Shown here: positions 17,003-25,786 of the stretch, in pieces
How positions within the stretch are numbered: position 1 is the first letter of the stretch
Layout: every line of letters starts with the position of its first letter
DNA from: Myxococcales bacterium
GTDB taxonomy: Bacteria > Myxococcota_A > Polyangia > Nannocystales > Nannocystaceae
Reading direction: 5' to 3'
DNA length: 64,000 bases
NCBI GenBank assembly: GCA_020633295.1
Contig: JACKDW010000028.1
Span: 16,619 to 80,618 of the forward strand
The notes under the pieces: model-generated
What the model saw: only the letters and a program-made list of their open reading frames with translations
Told to the model about the DNA's origin: nothing
Database searches by the model: none
Translations under genes and position numbers: made by a program

Positions 17003-18843
17003 GCCGCGCCGCCAGCCGCTGGCTCACGATCTCGCTCGTGGGCGCCTCGATCGCCGGCGCGGTGATGCTCGCGCTCCCGGGCGACGAGGCGCCCCGCGCC
17101 CCGCAGCCGAGCGCGTCGCGCCAGGCGGCGGGGTCGGCCCCCCAGGTCGCGCCCCACTGCAGCTTCGAGCGCGGCGAGACGGCGGCCTTCGCCCTCGAGG
17201 CGACGACCCGCGACGTCCGCGAGGCGCAGGTGGACACCCTGCGCGGGACGCTGAGCTGGGAGGTCGTCGACGAGCTCTCGCCCCAGCGCTGGCGGCTCCG
17301 CGCGGCGCTCACCGACGTCTCGCTGACGCAGGAGCTGTCGCTGCCCAGCGAGCGCGTCGAGGGCTCGCTCGCCGCGCCGTTCTTCATCGAGCTGGACGAC
17401 GCCTGTCGCTTCGTCAGCTTCGGCTTCCCGCGCGAGTGGGACGCGCGTCGACGCCAGCTCGTGCAGTCGGCGCTGTTGACCCACGAGTACGTGGTCCCGT
17501 CGTCGCCGCGGGAGACGCTGTGGAGCGCCGCCCAGTTCGACGGGCTCGGGGACTTCGAGGCGCGCTACGAGCTCGCGCCGGGGGACGGGGATGGGCGAAC
17601 GCGCGTCCGTCGACACAAGGCCGCGTACGACGGCGGGACCAAGGGCGCGGCGTTCGGCGTCTCGGTCGCGGTGGTCGGCTCGAAGGCGACCGCGAGCTTC
17701 GATCGCGAGCGCCCCCACTGGCTCACCGCCTCCTCGGGGCTCGAGCGGGTGCAGCTGCGGGTGCAGGGCGAGCTCGCGGCGGACCTGCTGCAGAAGTTCC
17801 GCCTGACGCGCGACGACGATCGCTTCGCGCCGGTGCCCGCGATGGCGCCGGGCGAGGCGGACTTCCGCGACGCCTTCGATCTCGAGATCGATCACGGCGC
17901 GGCCGACGACGCCCGCGCGGCGCCGCTGTCCTACGACGAGGCGCTGGCGGCGTTCCTCGGGCGCTTCGGCCCGGGGAGCGACGATCCGAGCTACGCGGCC
18001 GCCCGCGAGCTCGCGGCCTGGCTCAGGGGACACCCCGATGGCCCCGCGCGGCTGGCCGCCGCGCTGCGCGACGGTGACATCGACGACGCGGCCCGCCCGG
18101 CGCTGTTCCTCGGGCTCGAGCTCTCGGGCACGGAGGAGGCCCGCGCGGCGCTCTCGGAGCTGCTCGTCGACGCGCGGCTGGACGCGGTGGATCGGGCCCG
18201 GGCCGCGTCCGCGCTCTCCGACCTCGGCGCGCCCACGCGGGACACCGCAGCGCTGCTGCTCGCGCAGGCGCAGACGGGCGACGCGATGGTCGCGAGCGTC
18301 AGCGTGCTGGGCCTCGGCAAGATGGCCAAGCGCAGCGAGGACGACGGGCTCCGGGCGTACGTCCGCGACGCGCTCGATGAGGAGCTCGCCGCCGCGGGCG
18401 ACGACGGCAGGACGCGCCTGGTCCTCGACGCGATGGGCAACACCGGCGACGCGGCCTTCGCCGACGAGCTCACCGCGCACCTCGAGGCCGAGAGCCCGAC
18501 GACGCGGCAGCACGCCGCCGAGGCGCTCGGGCGCCTGGACCCCGGGGCGTCCGGACCGCGGCTCCTCGAGCGCCTCGGCGAGGAGTCGGATCCTGCGGTC
18601 CGCGCCACGCTCGTCAGCGCCTACCACGGACCGGCGACGGAGGACACGATCGCGCTGATGTCCGACCAGCTCGCGACCAGCTCGTCGACCTCCGAGCGCG
18701 CCGCGCTCATCGCCTGGCTCGGCACCGCGTCGAGGACGACGCCGGCCGCCCAGCGCCAGCTCATCGATCACATCCACCGCGAGACGGACGCGCGGTTGAT
18801 GCAGCAGATCGGCAGCTACGTGCCGGCGGCCGCGCTGCGATGA
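16999..18843 (+). CDS. HEAT-repeat protein with vitellogenin-N-like beta domain
   Basis: The protein has 614 aa, starting at a GTG that overlaps the previous stop. An N-terminal hydrophobic helix (WLTISLVGASIAGAVMLAL) precedes a beta domain of about 230 aa containing LRGTLSWEVVDE, LRAALTDVSL and PFFIELDDACRFVSFGFP, then RRRQLVQSALL. It continues into a helical array of HEAT-type repeats (about residues 310-610, e.g. ARAASALSDLGAPT, AAEALGRLDP). A beta barrel followed by a helical solenoid with an ELxxGxVxxVxFP-like strand resembles the N-terminal half of large lipid transfer proteins (vitellogenin, MTP). That relationship is my inference and needs profile comparison. Flanking genes encode a lipoprotein and a metzincin lipoprotein, so the protein acts in the envelope. 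Confidence 0.68.
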   Translation: MSRAASRWLTISLVGASIAGAVMLALPGDEAPRAPQPSASRQAAGSAPQVAPHCSFERGETAAFALEATTRDVREAQVDTLRGTLSWEVVDELSPQRWRLRAALTDVSLTQELSLPSERVEGSLAAPFFIELDDACRFVSFGFPREWDARRRQLVQSALLTHEYVVPSSPRETLWSAAQFDGLGDFEARYELAPGDGDGRTRVRRHKAAYDGGTKGAAFGVSVAVVGSKATASFDRERPHWLTASSGLERVQLRVQGELAADLLQKFRLTRDDDRFAPVPAMAPGEADFRDAFDLEIDHGAADDARAAPLSYDEALAAFLGRFGPGSDDPSYAAARELAAWLRGHPDGPARLAAALRDGDIDDAARPALFLGLELSGTEEARAALSELLVDARLDAVDRARAASALSDLGAPTRDTAALLLAQAQTGDAMVASVSVLGLGKMAKRSEDDGLRAYVRDALDEELAAAGDDGRTRLVLDAMGNTGDAAFADELTAHLEAESPTTRQHAAEALGRLDPGASGPRLLERLGEESDPAVRATLVSAYHGPATEDTIALMSDQLATSSSTSERAALIAWLGTASRTTPAAQRQLIDHIHRETDARLMQQIGSYVPAAALR

Positions 18844-19973
18844 CGCGCTCGGCCGCGAGCGCCGGACTCGCGCTGCTGCTGGCGCTCACCGGCTGCGACG
18901 TCCTCGACGACGCTCCGGACGCCTCGGCGACCGGGGCCGGCGAGGCGTCGCCGTCGGCGTGGGTCGAGGTCGCCGCCGCGCGCTTCCTCGACGACGGCGA
19001 GAGCGAGACGGTGACGCTCCCGGATCCGGGGCTCGCCGACGCGCTCGCGCTGCGCGTGACGAGCGACCCCGCGGTGTGCTTCCAGCTCAGCTCGCTCGTC
19101 GACGGTCGCGGTCACGCGCCGATCACCGGGCGCAGCGCGGGCGCCGACTGCCGCGCGTGCGGGCTCCGAACGTCCGCGGCCGTCGGCGCCGGCGTGTTCG
19201 TCCTCCCGCGCGAGGACGGGCGACTCGAGCCCGAGGCGGGCCTCGAGCTCCGCGTCGCGCGACTCGACTGCGAGACGCTCACGCCGCTCAAGACGCCCGA
19301 GGATCGCCCGCCGCTGCGGATCGAGCTCCAGTCGATCGAGGAGGTCCCCGAGGAGGCCGCGATCGAGCTGCGCTTCCTCGTCGACGCGAGCTCGATCCTC
19401 TACCGCGACGATGACCGCCAAGCGCGGCTGATGGACGCCCTGCGGGCGCAGCTCGCCTCCAGCGGGATCACGCCGCGACGGCTCGAGACCCGCGAGCTCG
19501 ACCCGCTGCCGGCCAACCTGAGCTTTCACGCAGGTGACGTCTCGGCGCTGGCGGACGCGCGCGCGGGCGCGCCGGCGACGCTCGAGACGACCATCGACGT
19601 GGTCTTCGGCGGGTGCCTCCGCTACGACGATCCGTTCTTCGGCCCGCCCAGCCCGGTGGACGGCTACACGCCGCGGATCCCCGGCGGCGCGGGGGGAGCC
19701 GACGCCGTGTTCATGCCCGGGCTCGACTGCCTCGCCGAGGACGCGGGACCCGAGGACATCCCGGTCGAGACGCAGGCGCGCGTGCTCGCCCACGAGCTCG
19801 GCCACTACCTCGGCCTCTATCACGCGGTCGAGGCGGACGGCGCCGTCGACTCGCTCGACGACACCGGGCCCGACAACATCATGCACCACAACCCGGGGCT
19901 GGCCGACGCGACAGGCTTCAGCCCGTCGCAGGGTCGCGTGATGCGAGCGCACCCGTCGGCGCTCGCGCTGTGA
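18840..19973 (+). CDS. Metzincin-type zinc metalloprotease lipoprotein
   Basis: The protein has 377 aa; ATG overlaps the preceding stop (ATGA). The signal MTRSAASAGLALLLALTGC is a lipoprotein signal. Near residue 322 is HELGHYLGLYH, an exact HExxHxxGxxH zinc site, and 32 residues on NIMHHN provides the Met-turn of metzincins. Four Cys in the N-terminal beta domain suggest disulfides. The length and anchoring fit an M12/M43-like surface protease, but the subfamily is not clear. It is the last gene of the lipoprotein/HEAT operon and could process those partners. It ends 19 nt from the convergent Ig-like gene. Confidence 0.87.
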   Translation: MTRSAASAGLALLLALTGCDVLDDAPDASATGAGEASPSAWVEVAAARFLDDGESETVTLPDPGLADALALRVTSDPAVCFQLSSLVDGRGHAPITGRSAGADCRACGLRTSAAVGAGVFVLPREDGRLEPEAGLELRVARLDCETLTPLKTPEDRPPLRIELQSIEEVPEEAAIELRFLVDASSILYRDDDRQARLMDALRAQLASSGITPRRLETRELDPLPANLSFHAGDVSALADARAGAPATLETTIDVVFGGCLRYDDPFFGPPSPVDGYTPRIPGGAGGADAVFMPGLDCLAEDAGPEDIPVETQARVLAHELGHYLGLYHAVEADGAVDSLDDTGPDNIMHHNPGLADATGFSPSQGRVMRAHPSALAL

Positions 19974-19974
19974 C

Positions 19975-19990
19975 GCCGCGCGCGCGCGGC
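19975..19990. terminator. GC palindrome between convergent genes
   Basis: GCCGCGCGCGCGCGGC is self-complementary and fills most of the 19-nt gap between the convergent genes. It could act on both transcripts; there is no T-tract, so this is only suggestive. Confidence 0.3.
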
Positions 19991-19992
19991 GG

Positions 19993-21420
19993 CTAGTTCG
20001 TGCTCGGCAGCGCCTGCACGGTCAGGTTCTGCGCGCCCGCGAGGTGATAGTCGTTCTCCGTCGAGGTGAACGAGAGCACGCGCGAGCCGGTGCCGCCGGC
20101 GCTCGGGACCGTGAAGGTGATCGTCGCCTTGCCCTGGCTGTCGGTGTCCTGGCAGCTCGACCCGAAGCAGACGCGAAGGTCCTCGATCGCCTGCGAGTCC
20201 GTCACGCGCTTCGCCTTCACGGTGTAGCTCGCGGACTCGCTGATGTGCACGGAGGTCGGCCCGCTGACGACGAGCTGCACCGGCGCCTTGAGCACCGTGA
20301 GGTAGGCGGAGGGCCCCTTGACGACGTCGTAGCGCTCGCGCGGCACGTCGGCGTAGGCCCACAGCGAGTACTTCATGGGCTTGTCGGTGATCTTGAACGA
20401 GACCTGCGCGAGCCCGAAGGTGTTGGTCGTGCCGGCGCCCACCTGCTTCGCGTCGTAGCGCGGCGGCGCCCAGTTCGCGCCGCGCTCTCGGAGCACGCGG
20501 ACGGGCGCGCCGGCGTACTTGGGGCCGAGGAGCGACGGGCCCTTGATCACGATCACCGACGCGGAGACGGTGTCGCCGTAGCGCCCGGCGACGTCGCCGG
20601 CCTTGACGTAGACCGACTCTCGCGGCGGGTACAGCGGCGTGCTGCCGGTCCCGGCGGTCGGGTTGTAGAGCACGTCGCCGAGGAACTGCACCTTGACGTC
20701 CAGCGGCTTGTTCGCGCCGGTGGTCGGCGTGTAGTCGGCGGTGATGTAGCCGCTCCCGCTCGTCACCGCGGTCGAGACCTGCTTGCCCTGCACGTAGATC
20801 TCGACCTCGCGCCCGCTGATCGACGCGCCGTCGGTGATCCGCGTGAGTCGCCCGGTGATCTGCGTCTTGCTGCCGACGTTCGCGTAATTGTTGAGATCCA
20901 GATCGAAGGTCGTCGACGAGCGCACGGTGCCGATCGAGCTCGAGTCGTCGGCGCCCGCGCACTTGCTGTTGCCGGCGAAGCGCGCGACGAAGGGCTTGGG
21001 CCCGAACTTGTTCGGGACCTTGTACTCGATCGTCGCCTCGCCCTTGGAGTTCGTGTCGGCGGTCCCGACGATCTGGCCCTCGACCTTGAACTCGATCGGC
21101 TGGAAGGGGACGACCGCGCCGTCCTCGGTCGTGAGCGTCGCCCGCACGGGGATCGTCGCGCCGATCGCTCCGACCGCGAACTTCGCCTTGATCTCGGTGC
21201 CCGTGCGCGCGGCGGTCGGGACGAAGCGCTGCGGCGTCTCGCCGGGGAGGACGCTGCACACGGGCGTGGTGAGCTTCTGCATGTTGTCGGGGATCGGCAC
21301 CGCGTTCGTGGGCTGCGGCGCGACGCCGCCCGTGGGCCGCGCCGGCGCGGAGCCGGGGGTGAGCAGGAGGACAGATACGCCGACGAGCGGCCATACGAAG
21401 CGACGAGACAGCATCATCAC
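19993..21420 (-). CDS. Secreted protein with Ig-like repeats
   Basis: The protein has 475 aa. The N-terminus (LSRRFVWPLVGVSVLLLTPGSAPA) is a Sec signal. The rest is a series of Ig-like beta sandwiches with repeating signatures such as GTADTNSKGEATIEY, SGYITADYTPTT, GTTNTFGLAQVSFKI and DTDSQGKATITFTVP, typical of invasin/Big-type domains. Two Cys near the C-terminus (LRVCFGSSCQD) likely pair. No catalytic motif was seen; a surface structural or adhesive role is likely. The start could be GTG 21420 or either following ATG (21417, 21414), with GGTAGG close upstream. It stands alone and converges with the metzincin gene. Confidence 0.72.
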   Translation of the reverse strand: MMMLSRRFVWPLVGVSVLLLTPGSAPARPTGGVAPQPTNAVPIPDNMQKLTTPVCSVLPGETPQRFVPTAARTGTEIKAKFAVGAIGATIPVRATLTTEDGAVVPFQPIEFKVEGQIVGTADTNSKGEATIEYKVPNKFGPKPFVARFAGNSKCAGADDSSSIGTVRSSTTFDLDLNNYANVGSKTQITGRLTRITDGASISGREVEIYVQGKQVSTAVTSGSGYITADYTPTTGANKPLDVKVQFLGDVLYNPTAGTGSTPLYPPRESVYVKAGDVAGRYGDTVSASVIVIKGPSLLGPKYAGAPVRVLRERGANWAPPRYDAKQVGAGTTNTFGLAQVSFKITDKPMKYSLWAYADVPRERYDVVKGPSAYLTVLKAPVQLVVSGPTSVHISESASYTVKAKRVTDSQAIEDLRVCFGSSCQDTDSQGKATITFTVPSAGGTGSRVLSFTSTENDYHLAGAQNLTVQALPSTN

Positions 21421-21759
21421 CTACCGTTCGCGCGCGACCGTTACCTCCGGCGCCGCGGGTTGCTGGGGGGCGGGTTCGCGCCGCGCGGCGCGCGGGCGCG
21501 TCGCAACAATACGCGGAGTCCCGCCGCCGCGCGGAGCCCCGACGACGCGCGTGCTCGCGGAGCGCCGTGTGCTAAGGCATGCACAATCGGACATGTGCGA
21601 TGAGTCGCGTACCGCGGCGGCGCGGGTCGATGTCGCGCGCGGCCGCGCGCCGCCGCGCCGTCACCTGACGACCGCGCCGCCGCAGACGCGCGTCGACCGG
21701 AGCGCCGCTGCGGCGCCCCGGTCGAGCGGTGCTGTGCGCGGCCGGTCGCCGCTCGCGGA
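21421..21759. other. Intergenic stretch upstream of the Ig-like gene
   Basis: No gene seen. GGACATGTG occurs near 21588. Otherwise very GC-rich and featureless. Confidence 0.4.
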
Positions 21760-24354
21760 TCACCCGCGCCGGCGTCGCCGCCATCCCAGCAGCACGAGGC
21801 CGAGGAGCGCGCCGAGCGTTCCGGGACCCTGGCCTGGCGTCGCCGCGCAGTCGCAGCCGGGCTCCACGCCGGTGGTGTCCGCGCCGGTGTCCGTCCCGGT
21901 CTCCTCGGGGCCCTCGGTCGTCGGCTCGTCGCCCGTGGTCGTCGTCTCCGGCTCGCCGTCGCTCGTGCTGGTCCCGGTGCTGTCGTCGACGGGCACGCAG
22001 ACGCCCGCTTGGCACTCCTCGTCGACCCCGCAGGGGACGTCGGGGCAGCTCGGGAGCACGCAGTCGCCGTCCACGCAGGTCTCGCCGTCAGGGCACGGGA
22101 CGGCGGGGCAGGCCGGCACCTCGCACTCGCCGTTGACGCAGGCGAGCGCGCCGGGGCACTGCGCGTCGCTGTCGCAGGGGCCAGGTACGCACTGGTTGTC
22201 CACGCAGATCTCGGGCGGCTGCGCGCCCTGATCGCAGTCGCTGTCGGCGACGCAGGGGGCGGGCACGCACTCGCAGTCGACGCACAGCTCGAGGTCGCCG
22301 CAGTCGCTGTCGACCGAGCAGCCGCACACGGGCACGCACTCGCCCCAGGCGTCGTCGGGGCCCTTGCTGCACACCTCGTCGGGGCCGCAGTCGAGGTCCT
22401 CGAGGCACCACTCGAACACCTCGTCCTCCTCGAAGCCGCCCGGCTCGGGGTTCTCCGAGCAGTCGTTGAACGCGCAGCACGGATCGAGCTCGATGGACTC
22501 GACGATGCTCCCGAGCGCGATCTCGAGCTCGGCTTGGTTGTCGGCGTCGTAGGCCTGTCCCGTCCCGCCCCAGACGGCCATGGCGTCGAGCTGCGCCATG
22601 TTCACGCCGTCGCCGAGGCCGATGACGAAGGTCTCGATGCCGGCCGCCGCCATCTCCTCGAGCTCGGCCTTGACCTGCGCGTCCGTCGAGTAGCCGTCGT
22701 ACTTGCCGTCGGTGATGAGGATGTTGAGGTAGCGCGTGCTCTCGTCGGCCTCGCCGTCCTGCAGCGCCTGGGCGTGGTACGCCGCCTGGTTCTGCTTGAT
22801 CAGCTCGAGCCCGAGGTGCGTGTAGGTGCCCGAGCCCGAGCAGATGCTGGTGTCGCCGCCCGGGTTGTCGCAGCGCGGCATGTGGGACTGCGTGTCGAGG
22901 TCGAAGCCGGGGCCGTCCGGGTCCGCGAGCGGATCGGGCTGGCCGCCCACGGACGCCGGGTGCTGCCAGTTGATCGGCGAGCCGCCCCAGGGCGTGTCGC
23001 AGAGGTCCTCGGGGATCAGCGCCGCCATCGGGTACGCGGGCTCGTCGAGCAGCGGCGAGTAGTCGATGTCGGGGCAGGCCGGATCGGAGACCTCCGGCGA
23101 GAGCGCCCAGTAGAAGTTGTCCTGCATGCACGGCCCGTAGTTGATCAGGACGCGCTGCTCGCCGGGCGCCGGGCTGTTGTGCCCGAACACCGCGAGCCCG
23201 AGGTGGGCGAAGTCCTCGACGCGCTGGCCGATCGGCATCATGTTCTCGTCGAGCAGCTCGTGGTTGAACAGCGACTGGTCGCCGGCGAGCGCGAAGCGGG
23301 CCTGATCCCAGCCCGACTCACCCTTGGGCGCGGGCATGGTGCCGCCGGCGACGTTGAGCATCGACGAGGAGGCGTCGAGCAGCACCATCACGCGCGGCAG
23401 GCCGCCGATGCAGTCGGGCACGATCAGCTCGTCCTTGATCTGCTGGACGACGTCGACGACCGCCTCGAACAGCGACATCTGATCGTCGGCGGTCAGCGCC
23501 TCGACGGTGCCGCCCGCGGCCGCGAGCTCGTCCGCGGCCGTCTCGCCGCTGCCGCCGAGCTCGCCGAAGTAGACCACGTAGGTCGGGACGAGGGTCTCGT
23601 CGCCGGGGGTGCCGACGCCGTCGTCGAACATCGCCGCGGCCGTGTTGGCCGGGTTGTGCGCGGGGCTCTGCCCCTGTCCCTCGGGGTTGGTCCACTCGCC
23701 GTCGGTCATCACGAGCTGGATGTAGCGGCGGTTGTCGAGGCTCGGCGCGTCCGCGGGGTGGAGCGCGAGGCTCTGCTCCATCACCTGGCGGGAGCGCTCG
23801 ATCGCGCCGCCGGTCCACGTGCCGATGCCGACGAGCGCGCCGTCCATCGGCGCCGGGGTGGCGTTGACCGCGTCGATGACGGCGTCGCCGTTGCACTCGA
23901 CGTAGGTGTTCTCGTTGCCCTCGTCCCACCACAGGAGATCGAGCGCCTGGCCGTCGACGATCCCGGAGCTGTCGCCCGGGATCGTCGTCCCGTCGTTGTT
24001 CGGGTCCGGGTCGTGACCGAAGCGCATCAGCCCGACCAGCATGGTCTGGGACACGAAGCCGTTGTCGGCGTTCATCAGGCCCTTGACCGAGTTCGTCGCC
24101 GCCTCCCAGCGCGTCACGTTGTCCATGGGATCGCCGAAGGGGTTGTTCATCGACGTCGAGTAGTCGACGATCAACATGAACACGGGCTTTTTAAACGTGC
24201 ACTCGCCCTCGCCCTGACAGTCGGGGGGCTCCGCCGCGTCCGGGGTCTCGGGGCCGCCGAGGAAGGCGAGCCCGAGGCCGCCGAGGAGCCCGAGCTGGAG
24301 CCCTCGTCGCGTCCAAGGGCGAATGCGTGCGGTCGTGCGGGTAGGGTGCGGCAT
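21760..24354 (-). CDS. VWA-domain surface protein with MYXO-CTERM-type tail
   Basis: The protein has 864 aa. It has a twin-Arg-rich N-terminus followed by a hydrophobic signal (LGLLGGLGLAFLGG). There are two VWA-like modules with MIDAS-type starts: FMLIVDYSTSMNNPFG (about residue 58) and VMVLLDASSSMLNV (about 330). After them comes a Cys-rich region of Dickkopf-like repeats (e.g. CSVDSDCGDLELCVDCEC, CPDGETCVDGDCV). A Thr/Glu tether follows, then a tail with Cys residues, hydrophobic helix LGALLGLVLLGW and RRRRR, the arrangement of MYXO-CTERM sorting signals cut by myxosortase. It is probably surface-displayed and metal-dependent in adhesion; that is inference. The start ATG 24354 has AAGGAAA 9 nt upstream. 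Confidence 0.85.
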   Translation of the reverse strand: MPHPTRTTARIRPWTRRGLQLGLLGGLGLAFLGGPETPDAAEPPDCQGEGECTFKKPVFMLIVDYSTSMNNPFGDPMDNVTRWEAATNSVKGLMNADNGFVSQTMLVGLMRFGHDPDPNNDGTTIPGDSSGIVDGQALDLLWWDEGNENTYVECNGDAVIDAVNATPAPMDGALVGIGTWTGGAIERSRQVMEQSLALHPADAPSLDNRRYIQLVMTDGEWTNPEGQGQSPAHNPANTAAAMFDDGVGTPGDETLVPTYVVYFGELGGSGETAADELAAAGGTVEALTADDQMSLFEAVVDVVQQIKDELIVPDCIGGLPRVMVLLDASSSMLNVAGGTMPAPKGESGWDQARFALAGDQSLFNHELLDENMMPIGQRVEDFAHLGLAVFGHNSPAPGEQRVLINYGPCMQDNFYWALSPEVSDPACPDIDYSPLLDEPAYPMAALIPEDLCDTPWGGSPINWQHPASVGGQPDPLADPDGPGFDLDTQSHMPRCDNPGGDTSICSGSGTYTHLGLELIKQNQAAYHAQALQDGEADESTRYLNILITDGKYDGYSTDAQVKAELEEMAAAGIETFVIGLGDGVNMAQLDAMAVWGGTGQAYDADNQAELEIALGSIVESIELDPCCAFNDCSENPEPGGFEEDEVFEWCLEDLDCGPDEVCSKGPDDAWGECVPVCGCSVDSDCGDLELCVDCECVPAPCVADSDCDQGAQPPEICVDNQCVPGPCDSDAQCPGALACVNGECEVPACPAVPCPDGETCVDGDCVLPSCPDVPCGVDEECQAGVCVPVDDSTGTSTSDGEPETTTTGDEPTTEGPEETGTDTGADTTGVEPGCDCAATPGQGPGTLGALLGLVLLGWRRRRRG

Positions 24355-24770
24355 GGTGTCGTTTCCTTGTGTGGGTGAGGCCGCTCGGACGACGCCGGCG
24401 GGTGATGTTGGCTGCGGGACACGAGCGTCGGGAAGGGAACGTCGGGACGCCAGGAGGAGACGCGAGACGCGGTGGATAGAGGGGGCGACGACGAGCCGTT
24501 CCGCCCGTCGTCGCCCGAGCGAGATCCCGAGCCCCACCGCGAGGGGACCCCACGCGCGAGCGCTCCCCGTGACGTTCGTCGACACGCGTCGCCGCGCGTC
24601 TCAGCGGCGCAGCGCGTCCATCACGGGGTCCAGCCAGCGCGTCGGCGCGGCGCGCCTCGGCTCGCGGCCCGAGGAAGTCGCTTCACCCGTCCAGTGCACG
24701 CGCGCCCCGTTCCGGGGTGGATGTTTTTGATGGGAGCGGCGCGCGAGCGATGGCGCCCGAGCGGGTGCTG
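24355..24770. other. Divergent promoter region
   Basis: Lies between the minus-strand VWA gene and the plus-strand aminopropyltransferase gene. No gene seen; open frames are low-complexity Arg-rich shadows. Confidence 0.4.
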
Positions 24771-24776
24771 TATAGT
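24771..24776 (+). promoter_or_regulatory. -10-like hexamer before the aminopropyltransferase gene
   Basis: TATAGT, 7 nt before ATG 24784; no Shine-Dalgarno sequence fits in the gap, so the message should be leaderless. Confidence 0.5.
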
Positions 24777-24783
24777 TCCGGCG

Positions 24784-25743
24784 ATGAGCGTCGGAAACGC
24801 GATCCTCACCGCGCGACCGGGCGCCGGGCTGTCCATGAGCCTGCGCGAGCCGAGCAGCCACGGGTCGACCGTGGAATTTGAGCTGCGCGAGGTCGTGGTC
24901 CACAAGCGATCTGCATTTCAGGACATCATGGTCGCCGACACGGTCGCCTACGGGCCTGTGCTCGTGCTCGACGGCATCATCCAGTCGTGCGTGAGCGACG
25001 ACCCGATGTACCACGAGACGATGGTGCACCCGGCGATGACGCTGCACGGCGCGGCGCGCCGCGTGCTCGTGGGCGGCACCGGCGAGGCCGCGACCACGCG
25101 CGAGCTCCTGCGCCACTCGTCGGTCGAGCGCGTGGTCACGGTCGACCTCGACGACGAAGTGGTCCAGACCGTGCGCGAGCACCTGCCGTCGTTCTGCGAG
25201 GGCGTGTTCGAAGACCCGCGCGTCGAGTACCGGGTCGAGGATGTGCGCGAGACCGTCGCCAAGGCCGCGCGCGGCGCCTTCGACGTCATCTTCATGGACA
25301 TCACCGATCCGATCGACGACGGCCCCGCGGCGGATCTTTACTCGGTGGGCTGGTTCCGACGGGTCGCGCGCGTGCTCGCGGACGACGGCGTCCTGGTCGT
25401 ACAGTCAGGCGAGATGGACGTCTCGGAGATGCTGACGCCGCGCTCGGTGCGGACGACGCTGCTCGAGGTGTTCCCCTGGGCGCACGTCGTCCACCAGTTC
25501 ATCCCGAGCTTCCACGGCTTCTGGACGTGGACGCTGGCCTCGCGCCGGCCGCTCGAGCTGCGCCCCGCCGACCTCGAGCAGCGCATCGCGCGGCTGCGCC
25601 CGCCCCCGCGCGCGTACTCGCTGGCGTCCCACGACGGCGTGCTCGAGCCGCCGCCGTACCTGGCCGCGCGGCTGCGCGAGCCCGGGCGGATCATCCGCGG
25701 CCGCGCGAGCGAGGCCATCTGGATGTATCCAGACGCCGACTGA
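24784..25743 (+). CDS. Thermospermine-synthase-like aminopropyltransferase
   Basis: The protein has 319 aa of the spermidine synthase fold. An N-terminal beta domain (VEFELREVVVHKRSAFQDIMVADT, LVLDGIIQSC, YHETMVHPAM) is followed by a Rossmann domain. The SAM-type glycine motif reads VGGTGEAATTREL, closer to the GGGEGxxxRE of thermospermine synthases than to the GGGDGG of SpeE. The catalytic Asp region is MDITDPIDDGPAADLYS, again like the plant-type DxxDPxxxGPxxxLY. It would transfer aminopropyl groups from decarboxylated SAM to a polyamine in the cytoplasm; the product is uncertain. A second, canonical SpeE-like gene lies at 26722. The start is chosen by the TATAGT hexamer and the domain. Confidence 0.78.
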   Translation: MSVGNAILTARPGAGLSMSLREPSSHGSTVEFELREVVVHKRSAFQDIMVADTVAYGPVLVLDGIIQSCVSDDPMYHETMVHPAMTLHGAARRVLVGGTGEAATTRELLRHSSVERVVTVDLDDEVVQTVREHLPSFCEGVFEDPRVEYRVEDVRETVAKAARGAFDVIFMDITDPIDDGPAADLYSVGWFRRVARVLADDGVLVVQSGEMDVSEMLTPRSVRTTLLEVFPWAHVVHQFIPSFHGFWTWTLASRRPLELRPADLEQRIARLRPPPRAYSLASHDGVLEPPPYLAARLREPGRIIRGRASEAIWMYPDAD

Positions 25744-25774
25744 GCGCGGCGGCGTGGCCGCCCGCGCGCTGGAG

Positions 25775-25780
25775 TACGAT
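25775..25780 (+). promoter_or_regulatory. -10-like hexamer before the membrane-anchored hydrolase
   Basis: TACGAT, 6 nt before GTG 25787. It decides that start over an in-frame GTG at 25754. Confidence 0.45.
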
Positions 25781-25786
25781 GACCTC

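Noticed and set aside
16429..18777. Long minus-strand open frame opposite the HEAT-repeat gene
   Set aside because: Same low-information composition; the plus-strand product has clear HEAT repeats and start/stop overlaps with both neighbours.
22009..24378. Plus-strand open frame of about 790 codons across the VWA gene
   Set aside because: Val/Arg/Ala-rich antisense shadow; the minus strand encodes clear VWA domains, Cys repeats and a MYXO-CTERM tail.
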